A stretch of DNA of 64,000 bases, from contig WFTS01000008.1 of the NCBI GenBank assembly GCA_015485385.1, forward strand, positions 1-64,000, given 5' to 3'. Every line of letters begins with the position of its first letter. The stretch's first letter is position 1. This DNA is from Kordiimonadales bacterium (GTDB lineage Bacteria > Pseudomonadota > Alphaproteobacteria > Sphingomonadales > Kordiimonadaceae). The notes below the pieces were generated by a model, which was not told the DNA's origin, ran no database searches, and saw nothing but the letters and a program-made list of their open reading frames with translations. Positions 41,922 through 54,332 of the stretch are shown in pieces. The position numbers and the translations under genes are program-made.

Positions 41922-42254
41922 ATGGAAACGATTTTCCTGACAATTCATACGATTGTAGCGATTGCCCTAGTGGCCACTATATTGCTGCAACGCTCTGAGG
42001 GCGGTGCGCTTGGCATTGGAAGTGGGTCTGGTGGCTTGATGTCTGCGCGCGGCGCTGGCGATGCGCTTACCAAAACAACCAAATGGCTGGCGATTGTCTT
42101 TTTGGCAAACGCGCTGTTTCTTGGCTGGCTTGCTGCAAACAAAACCGATGATCTGGATGCGGTAACAAGTGAGATACCGCTTGAGCAACCGGCAGAGCAA
42201 ACCGACGATCAACTGCCTGATCCGCAAGACTTACCAGAGCCAGGCGAGGGATAA
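41922..42254 (+). CDS. secG: preprotein translocase subunit SecG
   Basis: Two TM segments, ILLQRSEGGALGIGSGSGGLMSARGAGDALTKTTKWLA. Confidence 0.95.
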   Translation: METIFLTIHTIVAIALVATILLQRSEGGALGIGSGSGGLMSARGAGDALTKTTKWLAIVFLANALFLGWLAANKTDDLDAVTSEIPLEQPAEQTDDQLPDPQDLPEPGEG

Positions 42255-42263
42255 GAGACAGAA

Positions 42264-42293
42264 AAACGGGGGCCAAGTGCCTCCGTTTCTTTA
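42264..42293 (+). terminator. Putative terminator between secG and pyrG
   Basis: AAACGGGGGCC-aagt-GCCTCCGTTTCTTT. Confidence 0.65.
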
Positions 42294-42410
42294 TTTGAGA
42301 CTGTTTGTTTTATTTAGACTGTTGAGTTTTTACACACAAAGTATCTGTGTATAGTGTAATTCATTGGCATGCCTTTTGGTGGGCTGATATTTTTGGGTAA
42401 GAGGGGCGGT

Positions 42411-44042
42411 ATGACGCGCTATATTTTCATTACTGGTGGTGTGGTTAGTTCACTAGGTAAAGGCTTACTGTCGGCGTCTCTTGGCGCTTTATTGCAAGCG
42501 CGGGGCTATTCCGTAAGGCTTCGCAAACTTGACCCCTATCTGAACGTTGACCCCGGCACCATGAGCCCATACCAACACGGTGAAGTTTATGTGACCGATG
42601 ACGGTGCAGAAACAGACCTTGATTTGGGCCACTATGAGCGCTTTACCGGGGTTTCATCGCGTCAAAGCGATAATATTACGTCTGGCCGGATTTATCAGAC
42701 GATCATCCAAAAAGAACGGCGCGGTGATTATTTGGGCGGCACTGTGCAGGTGATCCCTCATGTGACCGACGCTATCAAAGAATTTACACTTGCCGAGCAA
42801 GACGGTATTGATTTTATCCTGTGTGAAGTTGGCGGCACAGCCGGTGACATTGAAGCCATGCCTTTTATGGAGGCTTTGCGTCAGTTATCAATAGATTTAG
42901 GTCGGGGCCGATCGATCTTCGTGCATTTGACATTGGTGCCGTACCTTGCGGCGGCCGGTGAGCTGAAGACCAAGCCAACACAGCACAGCGTTCGTGATTT
43001 GCGCTCTATCGGTATTCAGCCTGATATACTGGTTTGTCGCTCAGAACATGCGATCCCAGATTCTGATCGCCGTAAAATGTCGCTTTATTGTAATGTGCCT
43101 GAAACCTCGGTGATTTCAGCGCTTGATGTCTCTACCATTTATGAAGTGCCTGTCTCTTACCATAAAGAGGGGCTTGATGTTGAGGTGCTGAAGGCCTTTG
43201 GTCTTGCGCACTCAAGCGAGCCAGACCTTAGCCAGTGGGAAGATATTATAGACCGCATTAAAAACCCTGAAGGTGAGGTTACAATCGCTGTTGTAGGGAA
43301 ATATACTGGCTTGAAAGACGCCTATAAATCCCTGAATGAAGCCCTTGCTCACGGCGGTATAGCCAACAAAGTAAAGGTGAATATCCAGTGGTTTGAAGCC
43401 GAGGTGTTTGAACGTGAAGACGCGATTGAGCAGCTTGTTGATGTTGATGCAATCCTTGTTCCCGGTGGGTTTGGAAAGCGCGGCACCGAAGGGAAAATTG
43501 CGGCTGCAAAATTTGCGAGAGAGCGCAGCGTTCCGTATTTTGGCATCTGCCTTGGTATGCAAATGGCAACAATTGAAGCCGCTAGAAACCTAGCAGGTGT
43601 GTCCGGTGCAGGGTCTACTGAATGTGAAGAACAAACCAACCCGGTCGTAGGCCTGATAACCGAGTGGGTGCGCGAGGACGGCAGTGTAGAACAGCGCACA
43701 AGCGAAACCGATTTGGGCGGCACGATGCGGCTTGGGGCTTATCCGGCGAAACTTAAAGATGGGTCATTGGTCGCAAAAATTTACGGTAAAACTGATATCG
43801 AAGAACGTCACCGCCACCGCTATGAGGTGAATATAGGCTATGTGAAACAGCTTGAGGAGGCTGGCGTTTCTTTTTCAGGCATGTCGCCTGACGGCACTTT
43901 ACCTGAAATTATGGAACTGCCTGATCATCCGTGGTTTATCGGTGTGCAGTATCACCCTGAGCTGAAATCCAAGCCATTTCAGGCACATCCTTTGTTCGCC
44001 AGCTTCATTGAGGCCGCAATCAAGCAAAGCCGACTGGTCTGA
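42411..44042 (+). CDS. pyrG: CTP synthase
   Basis: [83 protein letters not shown]. Confidence 0.98.
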   Translation: MTRYIFITGGVVSSLGKGLLSASLGALLQARGYSVRLRKLDPYLNVDPGTMSPYQHGEVYVTDDGAETDLDLGHYERFTGVSSRQSDNITSGRIYQTIIQKERRGDYLGGTVQVIPHVTDAIKEFTLAEQDGIDFILCEVGGTAGDIEAMPFMEALRQLSIDLGRGRSIFVHLTLVPYLAAAGELKTKPTQHSVRDLRSIGIQPDILVCRSEHAIPDSDRRKMSLYCNVPETSVISALDVSTIYEVPVSYHKEGLDVEVLKAFGLAHSSEPDLSQWEDIIDRIKNPEGEVTIAVVGKYTGLKDAYKSLNEALAHGGIANKVKVNIQWFEAEVFEREDAIEQLVDVDAILVPGGFGKRGTEGKIAAAKFARERSVPYFGICLGMQMATIEAARNLAGVSGAGSTECEEQTNPVVGLITEWVREDGSVEQRTSETDLGGTMRLGAYPAKLKDGSLVAKIYGKTDIEERHRHRYEVNIGYVKQLEEAGVSFSGMSPDGTLPEIMELPDHPWFIGVQYHPELKSKPFQAHPLFASFIEAAIKQSRLV

Positions 44043-44081
44043 TACGGTCTGGTCTTTTTAGCTTTTCTATAAAAAATTACA

Positions 44082-44108
44082 AAAATGGGGGCTTTCGGCC
44101 TCCATTTT
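44082..44108 (+). terminator. Intrinsic terminator after pyrG
   Basis: AAAATGGGGGCTTTCGGCCTCCATTTT. Confidence 0.7.
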
Positions 44109-44160
44109 GCATTCTATCTGATAAGCGGTAAAATGTGCCTCTTGTGATAAGGATTAATCC

Positions 44161-44952
44161 ATGTTGAAAATAGTTTCCGTCATAGTGGTGATGCTTGCAT
44201 TTCATTCGGCTTCGTTTGCCGCGACGCCTGAAGAAAAAAAGGCCGAAGTGCTTTTGAATGCGCAAGCTTTGGTGGAAAAGTTTGGTGGGTCAAGGGACCC
44301 GGCTTCCTTAAAAAGAATTAATAGCCAGATCGAACACAGTTGGGAAAATTATACCAAGCTTTACGGGACAAGAAACCCGCTTGCCATAAAGCTTGCTTTA
44401 TTGCGGGCGCGCAGTGCAACGGCTGCAAAACAAAAAAAGCGTGTTGCTGCTAACTGGAGAACGGCAATCAAATTATTGCCAGTTCGCACTAAGGGCGCCC
44501 AGCGTTTGATTTATTATACCCAAGCTGCGAATGCCAGCGCAGATGTGCGAGACTATAAGGCGGCAGAACAATTTTTTGCTGCGGCTCAAATTTTTGCTGT
44601 TGTGCGAGGCAGTAACGCCGATAAATCCCGCCTTTATTTGCGACTTCAAGAGCTTAAAACCGCAGGTGACGGGATGGAATGGCGCCGCTTGAACGATTCA
44701 CTCTTGGATATGCGCAAATTTTCTGAGAATTTTGTTATGTGGTCTATCCCACGTTTGGATGCCTTGCTTGGCGAAGCGGAAATACGTTTGGTGAGACAGC
44801 CAAATGACGACAAAGACAAGCGTATGATGCTTGGGGATTTAAAAGCCCGTATTCAATTGGTGCAAAAAGGCATGAACGGATCAGTGCCTCCTATTCAGGT
44901 TGATCGTATTCGCACGCTTTTTTATGCTCTTGAAGATAATTTTGGCCTTTAA
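44161..44952 (+). CDS. hypothetical secreted, helix-rich (TPR-like) protein
   Basis: Signal peptide MLKIVSVIVVMLAFHSASFAATPEE; alanine-rich helical repeats; no family recognised. Confidence 0.7.
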   Translation: MLKIVSVIVVMLAFHSASFAATPEEKKAEVLLNAQALVEKFGGSRDPASLKRINSQIEHSWENYTKLYGTRNPLAIKLALLRARSATAAKQKKRVAANWRTAIKLLPVRTKGAQRLIYYTQAANASADVRDYKAAEQFFAAAQIFAVVRGSNADKSRLYLRLQELKTAGDGMEWRRLNDSLLDMRKFSENFVMWSIPRLDALLGEAEIRLVRQPNDDKDKRMMLGDLKARIQLVQKGMNGSVPPIQVDRIRTLFYALEDNFGL

Positions 44953-45053
44953 GGCGCGGCGATACCATAAGAATATTTCCTGATATACTATATATTTATT
45001 CCATCCTTAGAGCCTTGCAGCCAAGCTGTGAAAACGGTATGTAGACTGCTTGA

Positions 45054-46361
<1,308 letters not shown>

Positions 46362-46410
46362 CAGGTAATAGGGCAGGATATAGGCTGCGGACGTAGCCGG
46401 AAACACATGG

Positions 46411-46448
46411 TAGGGGTTTTAGCCGAATCGCGCTGAAATCCCTATTTT
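46411..46448 (+). terminator. Intrinsic terminator after eno
   Basis: TAGGGGTTTTAGC-cgaatcgc-GCTGAAATCCCTATTTTT; 13-bp stem with two G-U pairs. Confidence 0.85.
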
Positions 46449-46497
46449 TGTGAGAAAACACATCAGTTTGCACTTGCATTGCCGATTCGATTATGAA

Positions 46498-46821
46498 ATG
46501 ATTCGAATCATGAACGGAGTCGCAAACATATCTCGCAATGTCGCGCAAGCATGGCTGACAGGTGTTTGGCTGTTTTTGATCGTTTATTTTGCCGCTTTTG
46601 CCTTTCAGGGCAATAGCAGTGTGTTTGTGCGTGATGCTCTGATCGCCCAGCAGGCTGTGCTTGAAGCTGAGGCAGAGCAAGTGGCTGCAAATCGTCAAAT
46701 CCTTGAAAACAAAGTCAAAAACATGGGCGGCAAGACCATTGACCCTGATTTGCTTGAAGAACTTGTGCGGAGCAAGTTGGGTTTTGCACACCCTGATGAG
46801 ATTGTGGTCTTTCTAAATTAA
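46498..46821 (+). CDS. FtsB/DivIC-family septum formation initiator protein
   Basis: One TM then coiled-coil, LLEELVRSKLGFAHPDEIVVFLN C-terminus; eno-ftsB-pdhA synteny; start ambiguous (46450, 46498 or 46510). Confidence 0.85.
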   Translation: MIRIMNGVANISRNVAQAWLTGVWLFLIVYFAAFAFQGNSSVFVRDALIAQQAVLEAEAEQVAANRQILENKVKNMGGKTIDPDLLEELVRSKLGFAHPDEIVVFLN

Positions 46822-46828
46822 TGCTTTT

Positions 46829-46864
46829 GATTAGTTAACTATAAATCAGTTAATCTAATTTTTT
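46829..46864. terminator. AT-rich terminator-like hairpin downstream of ftsB-like gene
   Basis: GATTAGTTAACT-ataaatc-AGTTAATCTAATTTTTT (one-base bulge). Confidence 0.55.
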
Positions 46865-46979
46865 CTATATTTTTCAATATGTTAAATGTGGTTGCCAAAG
46901 CCCCTAAAGCGCTGTATCCATAGCAGAACGTTCCACATGTTTTGGGCACTCTGCTCACACCTTTTTTCGGAAGGCTGAT

Positions 46980-48011
46980 ATGGCACCTAAGAAATCGACA
47001 AAAAAGCCAGCTGCGTCCCCCAGACGTCGCTCGACTAAGCCCGCACTCTATAAAGCAGCTGATGATGAGTTGATTAGCTTTTATCAGCAGATGCTTCTTA
47101 TCCGCCGTTTTGAGGAAAAAGCCGGGCAAATGTACGGCATGGGTTTGATCGGCGGCTTTTGCCATTTGTATATCGGACAAGAAGCCGTCGTTGTTGGAAT
47201 TCAGACAGCTTTGAAGGATGGGGATAGCGTTATCACTGGCTACCGCGAGCATGGCCATATGCTAGTGGGCGGCACGGACCCTAAGGCCGTCATGGCAGAA
47301 CTGACAGGCCGTAGTGGTGGCTGCTCTAGTGGCAAAGGCGGCTCGATGCACATGTTTAATCCGGAGAAAGGCTTTTACGGCGGGCACGGTATTGTTGGCG
47401 CGCAGGTTTCTTTGGGGACAGGCCTTGGTTTTGCTGCGAAATACCGCAAAACAGACAATGTATCTGTGGCCTATTTCGGGGACGGGGCCTCTAATCAGGG
47501 CCAAGTTTACGAAAGCTTTAACATGGCGCAAATCTGGGATTTACCGGTGGTCTATATCATCGAAAACAACCAATATGCCATGGGGACTTCGGTTAAACGC
47601 GCTAGCTCGGAAATTGAGTTATGCCGCAGGGGTGAAAGCTTTCGTATCCCAGGTGAGCAAGTGGACGGCATGAATGTTCTGGCTGTGCGCGCTGCGATGG
47701 ATAAAGCCGTCAAATACTGCCGTGATGGGAAGGGGCCCTATATTTTAGAGATGAAAACATATCGCTACCGTGGTCATTCTATGTCTGATCCAGCGAAATA
47801 TCGCTCTAAGGAAGAAGTCCAAAAAATGCGGTCCGAGCATGATGCTATTGATCAGATCAAGGCTGTCATTCTTGATCGTGGCTTGATGGACGAAGCTGAT
47901 CTAAAGGCGGCTGATAAAGCTATTAAAAGCAGAGTAGCAGACGCAGCGTCTTATGCTCAGGAGTGCCCGGAACCGGCGCTTTCTGAATTATATACCAATG
48001 TGTTGGCATAA
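46980..48011 (+). CDS. pdhA: pyruvate dehydrogenase E1 component subunit alpha
   Basis: [75 protein letters not shown]. Confidence 0.98.
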   Translation: MAPKKSTKKPAASPRRRSTKPALYKAADDELISFYQQMLLIRRFEEKAGQMYGMGLIGGFCHLYIGQEAVVVGIQTALKDGDSVITGYREHGHMLVGGTDPKAVMAELTGRSGGCSSGKGGSMHMFNPEKGFYGGHGIVGAQVSLGTGLGFAAKYRKTDNVSVAYFGDGASNQGQVYESFNMAQIWDLPVVYIIENNQYAMGTSVKRASSEIELCRRGESFRIPGEQVDGMNVLAVRAAMDKAVKYCRDGKGPYILEMKTYRYRGHSMSDPAKYRSKEEVQKMRSEHDAIDQIKAVILDRGLMDEADLKAADKAIKSRVADAASYAQECPEPALSELYTNVLA

Positions 48012-48019
48012 AGGGTGAT

Positions 48020-49420
48020 TTGAAGATGGCTATTGAAATAAACATGCCCGCACTGTCGCCGACGATGGAAAAAGGCACTTTGGCAAAATGGATGGTCAAA
48101 GAGGGTGATACGGTTGAAAGCGGTGATGTTATCGCTGAAATTGAAACGGACAAGGCTACGATGGAAGTCGAGGCTGTGGACGAGGGAACGATTACACAAA
48201 TCCTTGTAGCGGAAGGCACCGAAGATGTGCCTGTCGGTCAGGTTATTGCGATTTTAGTTGAGGAAGGTGAAGAAGCAGAGGCTTCGCCTGACGCTTTACC
48301 TGAGCCAACAAAGCCTGTGGTAGAGACAAAAGCATCTGCACCAGCTGATGTGCCAGCTCAGGATGTCTTTGTTGAACCAAGCGCCCCTGTGGTGGCCGTT
48401 ACTCTGGCTGATCCTGCGGTTCCGCAAGGCACGGAAATGACCAATCTAACTGTGCGCGAGGCCTTGCGCGATGCGATGGCTGAAGAATTACGCCGTGATC
48501 CAGATGTGTTTGTCATGGGCGAAGAAGTGGGCGAGTATCAAGGTGCTTATAAGGTAACGCAGGGTTTACTGGATGAATTCGGGCCAGACCGTATCATTGA
48601 TACACCGATTACCGAGCACGGCTTTGCTGGACTTGGCGCGGGAGCGGCCTTTGCCGGTCTGAAACCTGTTATTGAATTTATGACGTTCAATTTCGCCATG
48701 CAGGCGATCGACCATATCATCAATTCAGCGGCCAAAAGCCGCTATATGTCTGGCGGCCTTGTTTCCTGCCCGATTGTATTTCGTGGCCCGAACGGTGCGG
48801 CATCACGGGTTGGCGCGCAGCATAGCCAAAACTATGCTGCATGGTACGCTAACGTGCCGGGCTTGAAGGTTATCGCACCTTACGATGCGGCTGATTGTAA
48901 AGGCCTTCTGAAAGCTGCGATCCTTGATCCCAACCCAGTGGTGTTCCTCGAGAACGAGCTGATGTACGGCGAAAGCTTTGATGTACCTGTGCTGGATGAT
49001 TATGTGCTGCCGATCGGCAAAGCCAGAATTTTCCGCGAAGGCAGCGATGTGACGCTGGTATCTTATTCAATCACAGTTGGGGAAGCCCTAAAAGCCGCCG
49101 ATATGCTGGCAGAGCAGGACATTAGCGCCGAAGTGATTGATCTGCGCACTATTCGTCCACTGGATATTGAAACAGTGATTGAAAGCGTCAAGAAAACCAA
49201 CCGCTGCGTTATCGCCGAAGAAGGCTGGCCGCAGTGTTCTGTTGCTAGCGATATTTCAGCGCAATTGATGGAAAAAGCGTTTGATTATCTGGATGCGCCG
49301 GTAACGCGCGTGAACAGTGTCGATGTACCGCTTCCGTATGCAGATAATCTTGAAAAAGCTGCCGTTGTAAATGCAGATAAAATTGTAACAGCTGTTAAAG
49401 CGGTTTGTTACTCTGAGTAA
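48020..49420 (+). CDS. pdhB: pyruvate dehydrogenase E1 component subunit beta with N-terminal lipoyl domain
   Basis: Start at 48020 or in-frame ATG 48026; lipoyl domain [19 protein letters not shown] followed by E1-beta [40 protein letters not shown]. Confidence 0.97.
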   Translation: MKMAIEINMPALSPTMEKGTLAKWMVKEGDTVESGDVIAEIETDKATMEVEAVDEGTITQILVAEGTEDVPVGQVIAILVEEGEEAEASPDALPEPTKPVVETKASAPADVPAQDVFVEPSAPVVAVTLADPAVPQGTEMTNLTVREALRDAMAEELRRDPDVFVMGEEVGEYQGAYKVTQGLLDEFGPDRIIDTPITEHGFAGLGAGAAFAGLKPVIEFMTFNFAMQAIDHIINSAAKSRYMSGGLVSCPIVFRGPNGAASRVGAQHSQNYAAWYANVPGLKVIAPYDAADCKGLLKAAILDPNPVVFLENELMYGESFDVPVLDDYVLPIGKARIFREGSDVTLVSYSITVGEALKAADMLAEQDISAEVIDLRTIRPLDIETVIESVKKTNRCVIAEEGWPQCSVASDISAQLMEKAFDYLDAPVTRVNSVDVPLPYADNLEKAAVVNADKIVTAVKAVCYSE

Positions 49421-49531
49421 AGGAACCGTTATTAGACGTAGCGATCGCTATTCCTATTATTCTATTTCTTTTGCATGTTGTTATTACAGAATATTTTTAA
49501 AATTTGGCACGGCCAAGAAAAGGGTCTTTCA

Positions 49532-50878
49532 ATGTCTATCGAAATTTTTATGCCCGCGCTTTCTCCGACAATGGAAAAAGGTACGCTTGCGAAATGGCTC
49601 GTTAAAGAGGGCGACAGTGTTGAAAACGGTGATGTGATCGCCGAGATTGAAACTGACAAAGCCACGATGGAAGTTGAAAGCATCGATGACGGCATTGTTG
49701 CCAAAATCTTTGTTGCTGAGGGCAGCGAAGATGTACCAGTAGGTGCTATCATCGCAGTTCTCGCTGAAGATGATGAGGATGTGGCTGATGTAGCCGCGCG
49801 TGCTAATGCACCAAAGGAAGCCGCAGCATCCGCTTCACAGGCGGTTGAGGCCGAACCCGTTGCTGATACTGCGACACCCGTAGCTGAGGCTGCACCCGCG
49901 CCAGTGGTTTCGTCCGCCGCAGTGGCTCCAACAACCGCTGGTCAGCGCATCAAGGCCTCGCCGCTTGCAAAGCGTATTGCGAAGCAGGCAGGGCTTGATT
50001 TAAGAACGATCACCGGGTCTGGCCCGCACGGACGCATTGTGAAACGTGATGTTGAAGGCGTAAGCGCACCGGCACCGTCTCTTGCTAGTTCTGCAGCACT
50101 TGCGAGCCCTACGGCCAAGGCTCCTGTAACCGCGCCGTCCGTCTCTGCCGCACCAGCCGCAGCACCAACTTACGGCCCGCATGATGATATTCCGTTCCGG
50201 GAAGAGCGCCTCTCTGGTATGCGCAAGGTCATAGCCAAACGCCTGACAGAATCTAAAACTACTGTACCGCATTTCTACTTAACCATAGACTGCGAACTGG
50301 ATGCATTATTGGCTCAGCGTAAGATACTCAATGCTAAATTAGCGGAAAGTGGCGGGAAGCTCTCGGTAAATGATTTCATCATCCGAGCCTCTGCTTTGGC
50401 GCTCAAAAAAGTGCCCGCAGCCAACGTTCAGTATGCCGGAGACAAAATCTATTGGTATGAACGTGCCGATATTTCCGTTGCGGTTGCTATTAAAGGTGGT
50501 TTGGTTACGCCTGTGGTGCGTGGTGCTGATGCTAAGGGCCTTGCAGAGATTGCAGCGGAAGTGAAAACATTGGCAGGGAAAGCCCGTGACGGCAAACTAA
50601 TGCCCGAAGATTATGCTGGTGGCACATTCTCGATCTCGAACCTTGGCATGTACGGAATCAAAGAATTCAGCGCGGTTATCAACCCACCGCAAGGGGCGAT
50701 TTTAGCCATCGGCGCAGGTGAACAGCGCCCTGTCGTCAAAGACGGCGCGCTAGCCGTGGCGACTGTGATGGGCTGCACGCTATCGTGCGATCACAGGGCC
50801 ATTGACGGGGCTGTTGGCGCTGAATTTTTGCAGGCCTTTAAAGGCTTTATCGAAGATCCACTGACCATGTTGCTCTGA
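49532..50878 (+). CDS. pdhC: pyruvate dehydrogenase E2 (dihydrolipoamide acetyltransferase)
   Basis: Lipoyl domain, Ala/Pro linkers, E3-binding domain [33 protein letters not shown], catalytic [15 protein letters not shown]. Confidence 0.98.
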   Translation: MSIEIFMPALSPTMEKGTLAKWLVKEGDSVENGDVIAEIETDKATMEVESIDDGIVAKIFVAEGSEDVPVGAIIAVLAEDDEDVADVAARANAPKEAAASASQAVEAEPVADTATPVAEAAPAPVVSSAAVAPTTAGQRIKASPLAKRIAKQAGLDLRTITGSGPHGRIVKRDVEGVSAPAPSLASSAALASPTAKAPVTAPSVSAAPAAAPTYGPHDDIPFREERLSGMRKVIAKRLTESKTTVPHFYLTIDCELDALLAQRKILNAKLAESGGKLSVNDFIIRASALALKKVPAANVQYAGDKIYWYERADISVAVAIKGGLVTPVVRGADAKGLAEIAAEVKTLAGKARDGKLMPEDYAGGTFSISNLGMYGIKEFSAVINPPQGAILAIGAGEQRPVVKDGALAVATVMGCTLSCDHRAIDGAVGAEFLQAFKGFIEDPLTMLL

Positions 50879-50934
50879 AAAACAGATACCGGTTGCACAT
50901 TTAGCCCCATTTGAAGATTGCAGGATAATATATT

Positions 50935-52332
50935 ATGAGCACAGCATTTGACCTTATCATTGTCGGTGGCGGTCCGGGCGGGTATGTCGCCGCTATCCGC
51001 GCTTCACAGCTTGGTATGAAAGTGGCCTGCGTTGAACGGGAATTGCTTGGTGGTATTTGTTTGAATTGGGGCTGTATTCCGACCAAGGCGCTGTTGCGCT
51101 CTGCCGAGGTTTATCACCTTGCGAAAAATGCTGCGAGTTTTGGCCTTAAAATACCCACCGTTGAGTATGATTTGGACGCAATTGTAAAGCGCAGCAGGGG
51201 CGTTGCTGCTCAGATGAATGGCGGCATTGGTATGCTCTTCAAAAAGAATAAAGTTACCCACATTGAGGGCTCTGCGAAAATAAGCGGTAAAGGAAAGATA
51301 ACCGTCACTGACAAGGACGGCAAAACCTCTGACTTTACAGCTGATAATATCATGATCGCAACAGGGGCCCGCGCGCGCGAACTTCCGCACTTGAAGGCTG
51401 ACGGTAAACTGGTTTGGACGTATAGGCACGCTCTGGCCCCTAATGTCATGCCAAAGAAACTGCTGGTGATAGGCTCTGGCGCTATCGGGATCGAATTCGC
51501 GAGCTTTTTTAACGAGCTAGGGTCCGATGTGACGGTCGTAGAAATGATGGACCGAGTTTTGCCTGTAGAAGATGAAGACATTTCGAAGTTCGCTGCTAAG
51601 TCTTTTAAAAAGCAAGGGCTTACACTGAAAACAAATGCATCGGTTACGGAATTACGGCACGGCAAGAATACTGTCACATGTGTTGTTGAACAAAAGGGAA
51701 AACGCGAAGAAATTACCGTTGACCGCGTTATTATGGCGATCGGCATCACTGGCAATACCGAAAATATAGGGCTAGAAGCCGCCGGTGTAAAAACAGACCG
51801 AGGCCATATTGTAACCGATGAATGGGGCTTTACCGGCATTGACGGTATTTGGGCTATTGGCGATGTTACTGGCCCACCGTGGCTTGCACACAAAGCTTCC
51901 CATGAAGGTGTTATCGCGGTTGAAAAAATCGCAGGGCTGAAGGATCTGCACCCGATGGACAAGGGCAACATACCGGGATGTACATATTGTCGCCCGCAAG
52001 TGGCCTCTGTTGGCTTAACCGAAGCCAAAGCCATTGAACAAGGACACGAAGTTCGTGTCGGCAAGTTCCCCTTCATTGGGAATGGCAAAGCCGTTGCCCT
52101 TGGAGAGGCCGAAGGCATGGTTAAAACTGTGTTTGATAAGAAAACAGGCGAGTTGCTGGGTGCTCATATGGTGGGTGCCGAAGTGACAGAGATGATCCAA
52201 GGCTATACGTTAGGGCGCACCCTTGAAACAACAGAGCAAGAATTGATGCACACTGTTTTCCCACACCCTACACTTTCTGAAATGATGCACGAAAGTGTTT
52301 TGGATGCTTACGGCAAAGCTATTCACATATAG
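50935..52332 (+). CDS. lpd: dihydrolipoyl dehydrogenase
   Basis: IIVGGGPGGYVAAIRASQLG, LGGICLNWGCIPTKALL, HTVFPHPTLSEMMHE. Confidence 0.98.
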   Translation: MSTAFDLIIVGGGPGGYVAAIRASQLGMKVACVERELLGGICLNWGCIPTKALLRSAEVYHLAKNAASFGLKIPTVEYDLDAIVKRSRGVAAQMNGGIGMLFKKNKVTHIEGSAKISGKGKITVTDKDGKTSDFTADNIMIATGARARELPHLKADGKLVWTYRHALAPNVMPKKLLVIGSGAIGIEFASFFNELGSDVTVVEMMDRVLPVEDEDISKFAAKSFKKQGLTLKTNASVTELRHGKNTVTCVVEQKGKREEITVDRVIMAIGITGNTENIGLEAAGVKTDRGHIVTDEWGFTGIDGIWAIGDVTGPPWLAHKASHEGVIAVEKIAGLKDLHPMDKGNIPGCTYCRPQVASVGLTEAKAIEQGHEVRVGKFPFIGNGKAVALGEAEGMVKTVFDKKTGELLGAHMVGAEVTEMIQGYTLGRTLETTEQELMHTVFPHPTLSEMMHESVLDAYGKAIHI

Positions 52333-52391
52333 CTTTGCAAACACTATATGCTAGAGCCCGGTGTGGGCTTCAATGAATTGAATGTAGGATT

Positions 52392-53309
52392 ATGAACAAA
52401 GTGGAAAAATCACTACAAGTTCAGCGCAAGCCAAGCTGGATAAGGGTTAAAGCCCCGATTAGTAAAGAATATGGTGTAACAAGAAAGCTTATGCGCGACA
52501 AAGGCTTGCACACTGTATGCGAGGAAGCTGCCTGCCCGAATATTGGCGAATGTTGGTCAAAAAAGCACGCGACAGTGATGATCTTAGGGGATACATGCAC
52601 ACGCGCCTGCGCTTTTTGTAATATCAAAACCGGCCGCCCTTTGGCTGTTGACCCTCTAGAGCCGATGAATACCGCACATGCTTGTGCAGGGATGGGGCTA
52701 AAGCATATTGTTATCACGTCGGTTGACCGGGATGATCTGGACGACGGCGGCGCGGATCAGTTTATCAAGGTGATCAAAGCCATTCGTGAGGTTAGTCCAG
52801 AAACAACTATTGAAATTCTGACACCTGACTTTAGAAACAAACCCGGTTCCATTGAAAAGGTTGCGGAGGCCAGACCCGACGTCTTTAATCATAATCTGGA
52901 GACGGTTCCGCGCCTTTATCCTAAAATCCGTCCGGGTGCGCGCTATTATCAATCTCTGCGACTTTTGGACACTGTAAAGCGCGTTGATCCAAGCATTTTC
53001 ACCAAATCAGGCATTATGGTTGGCTTCGGTGAGGCGCGTCTTGAAATTAGTCAGGTTATGGATGATATGCGTATGGCTGACATTGATTTTATGACGATCG
53101 GGCAGTATTTGCAGCCAACCCCGCGCCACGCACGCGTTGAACGCTTTGCCACACCTGACGAATTTAAAACCTACGAGCGTATGGGCAAAGGCAAGGGCTT
53201 TTTGCAAATATCGGCGTCTCCATTGACGCGGTCGAGCTACCATGCGGGGGATGATTTTGCTAAATTGCGGGCCGCACGTGAAAAGAAAAACAAAGCATCA
53301 CAAAAATAG
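52392..53309 (+). CDS. lipA: lipoyl synthase
   Basis: [50 protein letters not shown]. Confidence 0.98.
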   Translation: MNKVEKSLQVQRKPSWIRVKAPISKEYGVTRKLMRDKGLHTVCEEAACPNIGECWSKKHATVMILGDTCTRACAFCNIKTGRPLAVDPLEPMNTAHACAGMGLKHIVITSVDRDDLDDGGADQFIKVIKAIREVSPETTIEILTPDFRNKPGSIEKVAEARPDVFNHNLETVPRLYPKIRPGARYYQSLRLLDTVKRVDPSIFTKSGIMVGFGEARLEISQVMDDMRMADIDFMTIGQYLQPTPRHARVERFATPDEFKTYERMGKGKGFLQISASPLTRSSYHAGDDFAKLRAAREKKNKASQK

Positions 53310-53340
53310 TAGCTAGAGCGACTGAAGGGCCTCACTGGAC

Positions 53341-53781
53341 GTGCATAAATTTTCAGAGAAAAAAGCTTTTCCCTACAGCGCAGAACAAGTTTTTGATCTG
53401 GTTGCTGATGTTGGCAAATATCCAGAGTTTTTACCGTGGTGCGTTGGCGCTCGGATTAAAAACCGTGTGGATACTGGCTTTGACGCTGATGTTCTGATCG
53501 GCTTTAAGCTATTTCGAGAGACCTTTACATCGAGGGTGCGGCTAAACAAAGGTCGTTCAGTTGATGTGGACTATATCAAAGGCCCGATGAAACGCCTTTA
53601 TAATCACTGGATATTTGAAGATCAGCCGGATGGCGGTTGCCTTGTCGATTTTGAAGTCGATTTCGAGTTTAAAAGTAAGATGCTTGAAGACATGATTGGC
53701 CCATTATTTGAAAAGGCTTGCCATAAAATGATGGCAGCTTTTGAGGATAGGGCAGAATGTCTTTATGGATCAAAGCGCTAG
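53341..53781 (+). CDS. START-like COQ10/RatA-family protein
   Basis: FPYSAEQVFDLVADVGKYPEFLPWCVGARI; downstream of lipA; GTG start. Confidence 0.9.
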   Translation: MHKFSEKKAFPYSAEQVFDLVADVGKYPEFLPWCVGARIKNRVDTGFDADVLIGFKLFRETFTSRVRLNKGRSVDVDYIKGPMKRLYNHWIFEDQPDGGCLVDFEVDFEFKSKMLEDMIGPLFEKACHKMMAAFEDRAECLYGSKR

Positions 53782-54275
53782 GAGGCAATTGCCTCTAACA
53801 TCAAAGACAGGGCCGTTGTAACGGCTTGTTCTCGAACGGTGTCGCGGTCCATGTCTAAGAAAGTCTTTTTAACGGCAATCGGTGCGTCGCCAAGTTGTGC
53901 GATACCAAAGAAAACCGTGCCGACAGGTTTTTCATCACTGCCGCCGCCCGGTCCTGCAATACCGCTGATGGAGACAGCAATATCTGCCCTAGAGTTGGCA
54001 AGCGCACCGTATGCCATTTCTTTGACAATGCCTTCAGAGACAGCCCCCAAGCGATCCAGGGATTTGGCGCTGACGCCCAGCATGTCTTGTTTTGCTTCAT
54101 TTGTATAGGTAACAAAGCCACAGTCAACCACGTCTGAGGCTCCGGCAATGCTGGTTAGGGCCGAGGCCACCAAGCCGCCTGTGCACGATTCTGCTGTGGC
54201 TATCATAAACCCACGTTGCCGTGCAGCCTCAAGCAAACTTCCTGCTAGTAAAGTGATGTCGTCACTGAATTTCAT
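53778..54275 (-). CDS. CinA C-terminal domain protein (nicotinamide-nucleotide amidohydrolase family)
   Basis: MIATAESCTGGLVASALTSIAGAS, ISGIAGPGGGSDEKPVGTVFFG. Confidence 0.93.
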   Translation of the reverse strand: MKFSDDITLLAGSLLEAARQRGFMIATAESCTGGLVASALTSIAGASDVVDCGFVTYTNEAKQDMLGVSAKSLDRLGAVSEGIVKEMAYGALANSRADIAVSISGIAGPGGGSDEKPVGTVFFGIAQLGDAPIAVKKTFLDMDRDTVREQAVTTALSLMLEAIAS

Positions 54276-54332
54276 GGTTAAAACTAGTGCAACTATGACA
54301 AAAGCTGCAAGTTTTTTCGCATCAACAGGCTG

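Noticed and set aside
46835-46857. CtrA-type TTAA-N7-TTAA site upstream of pdhA
   Set aside because: Spacing between TTAA half-sites is 11, not 7; the sequence is better explained as an AT-rich terminator hairpin.
51210-52118. 302-aa minus-strand ORF opposite lpd
   Set aside because: lpd on the plus strand is unambiguous; antisense ORF has Ser/Pro-rich shadow composition.
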